From: Daphnia carinata
Taxonomy: Eukaryota; Arthropoda; Branchiopoda; Diplostraca; Daphniidae
Assembly: GCF_022539665.2 (NCBI RefSeq)
Contig: NC_081334.1
Location: forward strand, 8,712,424-8,776,423
Reading direction: 5' to 3'
DNA: 64,000 nt
Shown here: positions 1 to 10,748 of the stretch, in pieces
How positions within the stretch are numbered: position 1 is the stretch's first letter
Layout of the letters: the number at the start of each line of letters is the position of its first letter
Translations under genes and position numbers: made by a program
The notes under the pieces: model-generated
Databases searched by the model: none
What the model was told of the DNA's origin: nothing
What the model saw: only the letters and a program-made list of their open reading frames with translations

Positions 1-306
1 ACAGCGTAAAATTCAATTTCAGTATTGTAAAGTGTAAATACTGTTCGTAATGGAGCTACAATTAGTAGCTCCCATTTGTAAAAACAAAACTGTGAAATTG
101 TAACAAGTAAAATCACAAAGGTAAACTCAACTGTAAACAAACGTAGGAAAATCGCAACTTAAAACTCTGGTGGAAGAGTCAATAAGTACCTTTGCCCTCA
201 ACGCCACCTATGTTCAAGTTCAAATATAGGGCAAAGGGCGAAAGTCAATTCGGTTGCTGTTTAGAAACACCAGGAAAATTGGAAACTGTTTAACCTATTA
301 GGTTAG
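1..306. other. No gene seen; left edge of BEL/Pao-like remnant
   Basis: No reading frame of note and no recognisable RNA gene. It probably belongs to the same retroelement as the gag-like frame that follows, because that frame is open up to the in-frame TAG at 304-306 and has no ATG of its own. Confidence 0.4.
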
Positions 307-1026
307 CAGACGGCATTCAGTCGACCTAACTTCGTCATAGTGAAACGTACCACCTGTGAACTTCTACCCAACGTGATTGCCATAGCAGACTATCCACCTC
401 CATCAGCCGCATCCGTGAAGGAAAAACTTAAAGTAAGCAGGGAACGCGAACAAGAGTGCGTGGCCAACCTCACGGAACTCATTGACGGGATTTTGATAGC
501 AAAAAAGGAAGCCGTGGAGAAAGTGTACTTGTACCAAAGTGCGATTGTTCGCCTCGACAAGGAACACGACGAGCGTCAGAAGGACCTGGTGAACGTGCAC
601 TTCAAAACTGAGCGGGAAGCCCTGTTAAGCGGGTACGTCGGGTCCCTCCTGCGTAAGGAACGTGAAGAGGCGACCGAAACTCTTGCGCCCACGCCGCTCG
701 TCACCCCCGAACGTCCTACGTATATAGTTCCGGTACACACTCCCAACATCATGTGTTTCCTTAAGTGCCACGTCTCGGGAGCGACGCCGTGCAAAAAGAA
801 GATCGCAGAATGTGAGGAGTTTATGCTCCTCACCAATCAAGAGAAACTGGAGCTTCTCTTCGGGCAACGGAGGTGTTTCGGGTGTTTCGTCCCGACGGCC
901 GTGGCGGGGCACGTGAGGCTCCCCGATTGTTCCCATCCTCGTCAGTGCGGGTTGTGCCACACCCGAGACCATCATCAAATCCTCTGCGGCACGAAGAAGA
1001 CGTATAAGGATCTTCCCAGCCACTAA
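307..1026 (+). pseudogene. BEL/Pao-type Gag fragment with zinc-knuckle region
   Basis: Gag of BEL/Pao LTR retrotransposons packages element RNA; its C-terminal part usually has a conserved 'C..EF..L...ER..L......CF.C' block followed by a second Cys/His knuckle. That layout is visible here. Numbering codons from 340, a C-E-E-F-x-x-L segment lies near 158-164, C179-x2-C182 with C197 forms a first knuckle-like group, and C203-x2-C206 with H211, H212 and C216 a second. The N-terminal half (25-110) is Glu/Lys-rich and probably coiled coil. The frame is open from 307 to the TAA at 1024 but has no ATG before codon 138, and no protease or RT follows. I read it as the 3' remnant of an internally deleted, non-autonomous element. 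A captured gag-like host exon is possible. The family call rests on motif spacing by eye. Confidence 0.5.
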
Positions 1027-1474
1027 AATTGGTGGTTATATTTGGTGGTATGTTCTACGTGGGAAGTTTGTAATTTTTGTTTGTAGCACCTGTTGTAACG
1101 GTGGGTCCCGCTGTCACCTACGGTGCTGCACTCGCGGGCAGGGCTGTAGGGGGCACGGGCCTGCCTAGTATTTGTGTGCCCATTTTTTGTTTTCCTTTTA
1201 CCCCTTTCCATGGGAAAGGGGTAGTATCGTATTTCTTGTCAACCCAGACAGTCATTCCTTTTTTTCTCGTCTCCACTTAAAATCCAGACAAGTTGTCTCA
1301 TTTCTCGTCCCCTCAGTTTGTCCAAATCAAGCGTGTCAGTTTTCCCTTTCCTTTTCCAAGTTTGGAAATAAAGCCGTCCCTTTGTTAAATCATCGTCATT
1401 TTTATTTCATCTTCATTCACCCTCATCATCATCATCTTCTCTCTGTTGCTACTCGGCACGGAGTCAGCAACACA
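1027..1474 (+). other. Pyrimidine-rich tail, probable LTR end
   Basis: Non-coding, with long T/C runs and an AATAAA signal at 1367-1372. It ends in ...CAACACA directly against satellite DNA, as expected if an LTR ending in CA is inserted at the satellite edge. The partner LTR would lie left of the window, so the boundary cannot be confirmed. Confidence 0.4.
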
Positions 1475-4032
1475 TGTATTCTATATTAATATAGTGTTAT
1501 AGAATCAGTTTCAATATCTACATTCAAACAGCATCAAATATACGTGTATTCAATGTGAATATAGTGTGATACAGTGAGTTTCAATATCTACATTCAAACA
1601 GCATCAAATATACGTGTATTCAATGTGAATATAGTGTGATACAGTGAGTTTCAATATCTACATTCAAACACCATCAAATATACGAGTATTCAATGTGAAT
1701 ATAGTGTTATAGAATCAGTTTCATCACCTTCATTCAAACAGTATCAAATATACGTCTATTCAATGTGAATATAGTGTTTTTGAATCAGTTTCATGATCTA
1801 CATTCAAACAGTATCAAATATACGTGTATTCAATGTGAATATAGTGTGATACAGTGAGTTTCAATATCTACATTCGAACACCATCCAATATACGTCTATT
1901 GAATGTGAATATAGTGTTATAGTATCAGTTTCATGATCTACATTCACACAGTATCAAATATACGTGTATTCAATGTGAATATAGTGTGATACAGTGAGTT
2001 TCAATATATACATTCAAACAGCATTAAATATACATGTATTCAATGTGAATATAGTGTGATACAGTGAGTTTCAATATCTACATTCAAACACCATCAAATA
2101 TACGTGTATTCATTGTGAATATAGTGTGATAGAGTGAGTTTCAATATCTACATTCAAACAGCATGAAATATACGTGTATTCAATGTGAATAGAGTGTTAT
2201 AGAATCAGTTTCATGATCTACATTCAAACACTATCAAATATACGAGTGTTCAATCTGAATATAGTGTGATACAGTAAGTTTCAATATTTACATTCAAACA
2301 GTATCAAATATACGTGTATTCAATGTGAATATAGTGTTATAGAATCAGTTTCATGATCTACATTCAAACAGTATCAAATATACGAGTATTCAATATGAAT
2401 ATAGTGTTATAGAATCAATTTCATGATCTACATTCAAACAGCATCAAATATACGTGTATTCAATATGAATGTAGTGTTACAGAATCAGTTTCATGATCTA
2501 CATTCAAACAGTACCAAATATACGTGTATTGAACGTGAATATAGTGTGATACATTTAGTTTCAATATCTACAGATATTGATGCTAATGCAGGATACAGTG
2601 AGTTTCAATATCTACATTCAAGCAGCATCAAATATACGTGTATTCAATATGAATATAGTGTTATAGAATCAGTTTCAAGATCTACATTCAAACAGTATCA
2701 AATATACGTGTATTCAATGTGAATATAGTGTGATACAGTGAGTGTCAATATCTACATTCAAACAGCATCAAATATACGTGTATTCAATGTGAATATAGTG
2801 TGATACAGTGAGTTTCAATATCTACATTCAAACACAATCAAATATACGATTATTCAATGTGAATAAAGTGTTATAGAATCAGTTTCATCATCTATATTCA
2901 AACAGTATCAAACATACGTGTATTCAATGTGAATATAGTGTTACATTTAGTTTCAATATCTACATTCAAACAGCATCAAATATACGTCTAGTCCATGTGA
3001 ATATAGTGTGATACAGTGACATTCAATATCTACATTCAAACACCATCAAATATACGTGTATTCAATGTGAATATAGTGTTATAGAATCAGTTTCATGATC
3101 TACATTCAAACAGTATCAAATACAAATGTATTCAATGTGAATATAGTGTGTTACATTTACTTTTTAATGTCTACATTAAACAACATCAAATAAACGTCTA
3201 TTCAATGTGAATATAGTGATATAGAATCAGTTTCATGATCTACATTCAAACAGTATCAAATATACATGAATTGAATTTGAATATAGTTTGATACAGTGAG
3301 TTTCAATATCTACATTCAAGCAGCATGAAATATACGTGTATTCAATGTGATTATAGTGTGATACAGTGAGTTTCAATATCTACATTCAAACACAATCAAA
3401 TATACGATTATTCAATGTGAATAAAGTGTTATAGAATCAGTTTCATGATCTATATTCAAACAGTATCAAATATACGTGTATTCAATGTGAATATAGTGTT
3501 ACATTTAGTTTCAATATCTACATTCAAACAGCATCAAATATACGTCTAGTCCATGTGAATATAGTGTGATACAGTGACATTCAATATCTACATTCAAACA
3601 CCATCAAATATACGTGTATTCAATGTGAATATAGTGTTATAGAATCAGTTTCATGATCTACATTCAAACAGTATCAAATACAAATGTATTCAATGTGAAT
3701 ATAGTGTGTTACATTTACTTTTTATTATCTACATTAAACAACATCAAATAAACGTCTATTCAATGTGAATATAGTGATATAGAATCAGTTTCATGATGTA
3801 CATTCAAACAGTATCAAATATACGTGTATTGAATGTGAATATAGTTTGATACAGTGAGTTTCAATATCTACATTCAAGCAGCATGAAATATAAATGTATT
3901 CAAGGTGAATATAGTGTGATACATTTAGTTTCAATATCTACATTCAAAAAGCATCAAATATACGTGTATTCAATGTGAATATAGTGTTATAGAATCAGTT
4001 TCATGATCTACATTCAAACACTATCAAATATA
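1475..4032 (+). repeat. 70-bp tandem satellite, block 1 (forward)
   Basis: About 36 head-to-tail copies of an AT-rich 70-bp monomer; for example ATAGTGTGATACAGTG recurs at 1561, 1631 and further 70-bp steps. Monomers carry linked variants: GTTATAGAATC followed by TTTCATGATC and CAGTATC, or GTGATACAGTG followed by TTTCAATATC and CAGCATC, plus a minority ACATTTAG form. Open frames across it (for example 2423-2722) only reflect the period and are not genes. No promoter-like or RNA-gene-like features were noticed. Confidence 0.97.
2762..3880 (+). repeat. Higher-order duplication, about 558 bp
   Basis: Within block 1, diagnostic monomer variants recur at a fixed 558-bp offset. These are CACAATCAAATATACGATTA at 2833 and 3391, and CAAATGTATTCAATGTG at 3123 and 3681, together with the TACGTCTAGTCCATGTG variant between them. 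This is an eight-monomer unit present twice in tandem with few differences. Confidence 0.85.
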
Positions 4033-4518
4033 TCGAGCTGTATATAACGAAAGATGTATGAAATAGTAAAACATTAGTTCAATTGGAAAAGTTGGTTATG
4101 ACCACATAATGTGCAATATAAGTAATAAATATTTCTGTAGTATGTCTTATAGTATTTTGTAAAATGAACTCCATTAAATACCATATAGTTCATGTGCTCC
4201 TGTAATTTAAATTAAAATAGGATAAGAAAAAAATGTTTTTTGAACCATTTACCGAATGAGATAACACCATCGGTTTTTTAAAAAAGGAAATGGATATAAG
4301 CCGCCGCTCTTACCATTACATTGTCTACCGGATTAGAGGCTCATCGTTCTCTTTGGAACAAGATAAATGAAATAGGGCTATTTCTAATGAGAAATAGGAC
4401 TGATGCCATCGAGAAATAGGACTGTACTAAAAGTTTTTAAGTCAGTCCTAGTTCTCCCTTTCAAATTTCTCCGGTAGAAATAGTACTGGAAACTTTCAGT
4501 CCTATTTAACCGGATACC
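4033..4518. other. Non-satellite spacer with nested hairpins
   Basis: No gene. This is where satellite orientation switches from forward to inverted. Its right half holds nested inverted repeats: AAATAGGACTGA (about 4391-4402) pairs with TCAGTCCTATTT (about 4497-4507), and GAGAAATAGGACTG (about 4411) pairs imperfectly with CAGTCCTAGTTCTC (about 4443). It could be a small fold-back element or the scar of an inversion. Confidence 0.6.
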
Positions 4519-6830
4519 GATTCTATAACACTATATTCACATTGAATACACGTTTATTTGATGGTGTTTGAATGTAGATACCGAAACTCACTTTATCACA
4601 CTATATTCACATTGAATACACGAATATTTGATGGTGTTTGAAAGTAGATATTGAAACTCACTGTATCACACTATATTCACATCGAATACACGTATATTTG
4701 ATGCTGTTTGAATGTAGATATTGAAACTCACTGTATCAAACTATATTCACATTGAATACACGTATATTTGATACTGTTTCAATGTAGATCATGAAACTGA
4801 TTCTATAACACTATATTGACATTGAATACACGTATATTTGATGCTGTTTGAATGGAGATATTGAAACTCACTGTATCACAATATATTCATATGGAATACA
4901 CGTATATTTGATGTTTGAATGTAGATATTGAAACTAAATGTATCACACTATATTCATATCGAATACACTTATATTTGATACTGTTTGAATGTAGATCATG
5001 AAACTGATTCGATAACACTATATTCACATTGAATACACGTATATTTGATGGTGTTTGAATGTAGACATTGAAACTCACTGTATCACACTATATTCACATT
5101 GAATACACGTATATTTGATGCTGTTTAAATGTAGATCATGAAACTAATTCTATAACACTACATTCACATTGAATACACGTATATTTGATACTGTTTGAAT
5201 CTAGATCATGAAACTAATTCTATAACACTACATTCACATTGAATACACGTATATTTGATACTGTTTGAATCTAGTTCATGAAACTGATTCTTCAACACTA
5301 TATTCATATTGAATACACGTAAATTTGATACTGTTTGAATGTAGATCATGAAACTGATTCTTTAACACTATATTCACATTGAATACACGTATATTTGATG
5401 CTGTTTGAATGTAGATCATGAAACTGATTCTATAACACTATATTCACATTGAATACACGTATGTTTGATGCTGTTTGAATGTAGATATTGAAACTAAACG
5501 TATCATACTATATTCACAATGAATACACGTATAGTTGATACTGTTTGAATGTAGTTTATGAAACTGATTCTATAACACTATATTCACATTGAATACACGT
5601 ATATTTGATACTGTTTGAATGTAGATCATGAAACTGATTCTTTAACACTATATTCACATTGAATAGACGTATATTTGATGCTGTTTGAATGTAGATATTG
5701 AAACTAAATGTATTACACTATGTTCACATTGAATACACGTATATTTGATGCTGTTTGAATTTAGATATTAGAACTCACTGTATCACACTATATTCACCTT
5801 GAATACACGTATATTTGATACTGTTTGAATGTAGATCATGAAACTGATTCTATAACACTATATTGACATTGAATACAAGTATATTTGATGCTGTTTGAAT
5901 GTAGATATTGAAACTCACTGTATCACACTATATTCACATTGAATACAGGTATATTTGATGCTGTTTGAATGCAGATATTGAAACTCACTGTATCACACTA
6001 TATTCACATTGAATACACGTATATTTGATGCTGTTTGAATGGAGATATTGAAACTCACTGTATCACAATATATTCATATGGAATACACGTATATTTGATG
6101 TTTGAATGTAGATATTGAAACTAAATGTATCACACTATATTCATATCGAATACACTTATATTTGATACTGTTTGAATGTAGATCATGAAACTGATTCGAT
6201 AACACTATATTCACATTGAATACACGTATATTTGATGGTGTTTGAATGTAGACATTGAAACTCACTGTTTCACACTATATTCACATTGAATACACGTATA
6301 TTTGATGCTGTTTAAATGTAGATCATGAAACTAATTCTTTAACACTACATTCACATTGAATACACGTATATTTGATACTGTTTGAATCTAGTTCATGAAA
6401 CTGATTCTACAACACTATATTCATATTGAATACACGTAAATTTGATACTGTTTGAATGTAGATCATGAAACTGATTCTTTAACACTATATTCACATTGAA
6501 TAGACGTATATTTGATGCTGTTTGAATGTAGATATTGAAACTAAATGTATTACACTATGTTCACATTGAATACACGTATATTTGATGCTGTTTGAATTTA
6601 GATATTAGAACTCACTGTATCACACTATATTCACCTTGAATACACGTATATTTGATACTGTTTGAATGTAGATCATGAAACTGATTCTATAACACTATAT
6701 TGACATTGAATACAAGTATATTTGATGCTGTTTGAATGGAGATATTGAAACTCATTGTATTACACTATATTTACATTGAATACAGGTATATTTGATACTG
6801 TTTGAATGTAGATCATAAAACTTATTCTAT
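4519..6830 (-). repeat. 70-bp satellite, block 2 (inverted)
   Basis: Reverse complement of the block 1 monomer, about 33 copies, same variant classes. It ends exactly at the 5' LTR of element A, and its phase resumes on the far side at 27919. Internal segmental duplications are visible: 4843-5180 recurs at about 6030-6370 (offset 1187), including a monomer shortened by 3 bp, and 5640-5890 recurs at about 6470-6730. Confidence 0.97.
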
Positions 6831-7034
6831 TGTAACAAGCCGAAAGGCTAACCAAAGAGAGCCACACCTATTACATCCCTCAAGCGTTTCACAAGTGAAA
6901 GTGAACGTATCTCCTCCCTCTTCACCTTCAATATTTGTGTTCTGTAGTAGTATAAATACTGCATATTTTGTAGCTTGTATTTTGGAGTTGTTTCGGCAAC
7001 TCACTGCAAATACACGGGATTTAGAAACTTTACA
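6831..7034 (+). repeat. 5' LTR of element A
   Basis: 204 bp, TG...CA ends, paired with 27715-27918. TATAAATA at 6951-6958 is a plausible core promoter, and the 3' third would be R/U5. Confidence 0.95.
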
Positions 7035-7036
7035 AT

Positions 7037-7051
7037 TGGAGGTCCCAACGA
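7037..7051 (+). promoter_or_regulatory. Primer binding site of element A
   Basis: TGGAGGTCCCAACGA starts two bases after the LTR. A PBS complementary to a tRNA 3' end begins with TGG, as here. The tRNA was not identified. Confidence 0.6.
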
Positions 7052-7104
7052 AACTTAAAAAACTTGTTGCCCAGTAAAAAGTTTCTTACCCGTAACTTAT
7101 TTCA

Positions 7105-9711
7105 GTGATAGTGTTATACATTTCCCCGACGAGTCTACAACAGCTCTACCAGACCAAGGAACACTATCAAAAGGTAAGCGAATGCCGCTTGATCATATCG
7201 TACCAGAGACTACTCGTAAAGAGAATACTTTGTACCCAAACGTTGTCGACGAATTATCCCCACACTTTGTACCCCGTACTCTCTAAATCAGACACAACCA
7301 GCCAAAATCCCAACCGTCTCCGAGAAAAATTTTTGGACCACTGGAAAACTCTTGTGAACTTATAATTTGAACAAGAGTCAGAACAAAACAAAACTTATCA
7401 GACCATTACAACAAAAGCACATATACAACAAATAGAATCTAAGAAACAAGAAGTTAGCAAAAAGACACATAACGCATTGCAATTATATTCATATTCATTG
7501 TTAAAACAAACGTTGCAAACAACAAGTGGTATAACAGCAGAAACTATTACAAACACCACAAAGACATTTAAAAATCACGTAGAATCTCTCGATGGCAACA
7601 CTGAAAACCTTGACAGTATATTGCAACAGATTAGCATTGTTCATGGTAAAGAAAAAGAATTCCTATTCGGTACAATCAGAGTCCTCCAAAAAGAAGTAAT
7701 ACTTGCGCAGATAGCTGAGAAGAAATATTCATCTGACTTAAACTACGAGTTACAAAGCATACGAAAACAGCTAGATAGCAACAAGAAAAAGGCAAAAAGT
7801 TCCAAATAGACCCTAAGTAGTTCCCTTGAGCAAATCCAAGAAAGTAATGAAGCACTCAAAAACGCCCTAGAAAAGTCTGCCAATCGAATCAGCGAATTAG
7901 AAACCAGCCTTGAAACTGCCACAGCAACAGAGAACCAATTGCAAAACCTTTTACGAAAAAAGGACGAAAACAATATAGCTGTTGAGAGAGAAGGGCAAGA
8001 AATAATTAGCAAACCTGAAGGTGAAAGACAACAACTGGTTACGAGGTTAGAAGACGCCGAACAACAGATAAAAGCTGCCTTAGAAACAAACAAACAACTT
8101 CAGACTGAAGCAAAAGAAACAAAAGAAATCCTTGTGAAAACCTTAACTGAAAAAGCTGGTTTACGAAGAAGCCTGATAGATATTACTACAAAGAACAAAA
8201 ATCTTGAAAAAGAATTACAAACGACCAGCGTACAGGCAGGGGACCGAGAGGAAGAAATTAAGTATCTAGAAAACAGGATAAAAATACAGAAAGCAACAGA
8301 TAACATTTGCCGACTGGAACGAAAGTACCAAACTCTGAAACAAAAAATCAAAATGGGACCTTCACACAAAGAAACTTCAAGAACTGATCGAGACGCAACA
8401 GATGCCGACGACTCCACAACTCAACCCATTGTAAAAGCGCTAGGAGAATTATTTTCGAGAGAAGACAAAAAGTCAATTCCAATATTTAAAGGAAAAAGTA
8501 CTGATAAGCTTATAACTGAGTGGCTGAAGGACGCAGAACATGTTGCACGCAACAACGACTGGGATGACAACCAGAAAATACGATTCTTCTCCGACAGACT
8601 AAAAGGTGATGCCCTGGACTGGCACGGAAACTATGTAGAAGAGGAAGGTGACGAGCACGAGTTAAGTTACGACGAGTGGAAAACTGCCATCATCACAAGG
8701 TTCCAGGATGCATATGATCTAGCAGCACAACGTAAAAAACTGTCATTGCTAAAACAGAAACCAGAAGAGAAATGCAAAGCCTTTATCTCAAGAATAAATA
8801 GTCTCTACGAGTCTATTGAGGGAAAAGAAGAAAAATCGGACCAAAATCAAACCTTCGAAGGTCGACTAATAAGCACAGTCAAAAGGATGAGAGATCATAC
8901 CAAAATCAAAATTTTGATACAAGGCATACTACCAAAATTCCGAGCTGAGCGCTAATTTAGAATGCCCGAAGACCCTGAAGATTTTAACCAGCTACGTAAA
9001 CAACTAATCATATCCGAAGGCATCCTATATAGCAAGGAGACTGCAGAAGACAAAGAGATAAACGCGGTAATCGCAGGGATAACGCATCACGAGAAATAGC
9101 AAGATAACGAACTTTCACAACAAAAGACAGAAATTGAATTCTTAAAACAAAAAATACGTGAACTCGAAAATACTAATAAAAATCGTGAATTGTCACAGGA
9201 TACGGATATAACCATAGCAGCCGCAGATCAATACGAGCAAAGATCTCCACGATCAAGTGATCGATACTCCAGATCACAGAATCCGCGAGTTCGATTCAAC
9301 GAGAGACCAAATAGCAGAGGTCCCAGTAGTGACCGAAACTTCAATCGTAGCAGAGAGAACAGCCCATATCGCAACAACTATACTTCACCACGAAGAGAAG
9401 GTACCGCTCCGGGGTATAGGCAACCCAATTACCCTTCCTATAAAAAAACGCAGAGACCCCCGTACAGAAACGGACAGATACATTACAATCAACCAAACTT
9501 TCGACCACACAACAATCAACAAGTGTATCATCAAAACCCGGGTTATCCTCAACAATACCCACAGCAACGACAAAACCAGCCAAACACCCCCGACACCCTT
9601 GGGAATAAGATTATTATCTGTTACAAGTGCAATAAAAGAGGACACATTGCACGAGAATGTTGGACAGATATGGCACGTATCAACAATCCGAACCGCCGTC
9701 CCATGCAGTGA
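7105..9711 (+). pseudogene. Element A Gag, coiled-coil type, with stops
   Basis: Gag would assemble the particle and bind RNA. One reading frame runs through the region, interrupted by stops at 7363, 7807, 8953 and 9097. Element C has a Tyr codon at the 7807 site, so that stop is a later mutation. From about 7480 to 8380 the translation is a long Gln/Glu/Lys-rich coiled coil. About 8440-8950 is a retrotransposon-gag domain (W-L-K-D-A-E, then L-K-G-D-A-L-D-W). The tail is Arg/Asn/Pro/Gln-rich with one CCHC knuckle, C-x2-C-x4-H-x4-C, at about 9620-9660. Relative to C, about 70 codons of coiled coil near 8280 are missing. pol starts in the -1 frame, overlapping 9657-9711. Confidence 0.85.
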
Positions 9712-9909
9712 ACACGATATCCTTACCAAATAATTCCCCAACAAATAATTTAGAATCAGCGATACCCAAACTAATACGTATACCCGTTAGAATTTTTGGA
9801 AAAGAAATTAACGCTTTAGTAGCCGCAGCCAGTTTAATTTCAGACAGCATATTTTTTAACCTAAAGAAGAGGGAAGAACTTAAAGAATTAAAAACACTCC
9901 CGCACCAAT
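9657..9909 (+). pseudogene. Element A pro-pol, first part (damaged protease)
   Basis: Beginning of the aspartic protease, in the -1 frame relative to gag and cut off by element B at 9910. The usual active-site triplet (D-T/S-G) is absent: where L-V-D-T-G-A-S would be expected, the frame reads L-V-A-A-A-S, so the catalytic Asp is gone and one codon seems lost. The rest of pol resumes at 21837 after one copy of the CAAT duplication. This part would not encode an active protease. Confidence 0.75.
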
Positions 9910-10714
9910 TGTAACGAAGCCAATAAATACTTTTATTCAATATGCCTTTCTTTGTGCCTTTATTGTTGACTCATATGTGTACCTATGTATTTACCAATAG
10001 CATAACTGCGCAATTGTAACGGCGCAATATAAATTACGCCGCATACCGTATCATATTACATCGGCACTACGCCGCGTAACAACAACTGTAATTGGCGGCT
10101 TATGTGCTGATCAGTATTGCACCATCAACATGCTGTATCAAATTTCATTAGTTGCAACATGTAATTGCGCATCAGTTAATTGTGGTGGAATATGCGAGGT
10201 TTCGTGGTGAACTAAAGACATGAGAGAGTTCAGTTATCGACGGGTATTCTACTTCAACAGTCAGGTTGAAGTCGGCAGTCGGTGTGCATCTGACTCTCAC
10301 AGGCGGAGTTCAAGTTTGGCTAGTGACTTCCCAATAGTAACTCTATACTAACAATCTGATCGGTGTCACGTGCTGAAGTGTGTCAATTTCATCTGTATTG
10401 TTTTAACCACGTGCCGACGAGCTTCTGTTACCCGCCGCCTTCTCTGATATCCACGCCCGTGCTTCACACGAGTCACTGCGGTAAGCTTACAATAGGTGTC
10501 AGATTACACTTTGGTCTCTCTCTCTCTTTCACTCTCCCTTTGCCGACTACTTATGTCTTATTCCAACTCTTTTCTGTACCGTTGTGCTTTACTTAGACAA
10601 ATATAATCGTCGTGTGGGGAAATTCGCCTCCGAGTCCTATTATTACTATTATTATTATTATTATTTTAAACGTTTTGAATCTGTAAAGTTACTCTTCAGA
10701 AGGAGATGCTTTAC
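9910..10714 (+). repeat. 5' LTR of element B
   Basis: 805 bp. ATATAAATT near 10027 is TATA-like; CAATAAA lies just inside the left end (about 9921). A T/C-rich run (about 10520-10545) and an ATT microsatellite (about 10640-10665) lie in the right third. Just downstream, TGGTGGCAGCGA at about 10719 may be the PBS. Confidence 0.95.
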
Positions 10715-10748
10715 ATAATGGTGGCAGCGATTTTTGGACTCACCCACA

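Noticed and set aside
2423-2722. 99-codon frame in the satellite
   Set aside because: Spans monomers whose 70-bp period gives repeating peptide text; no start context or homologue. The 63-codon frames at 4887-5078 and 6074-6265 are identical for the same reason.
1475-6830. CRISPR-like array
   Set aside because: The repeats are contiguous 70-bp monomers with no unique spacers, in a eukaryotic context.
10363-10596. 77-codon frame repeated at 21484-21717
   Set aside because: It lies within the two LTRs of element B and is duplicated only because LTRs are; it starts at a non-ATG codon and matches nothing.
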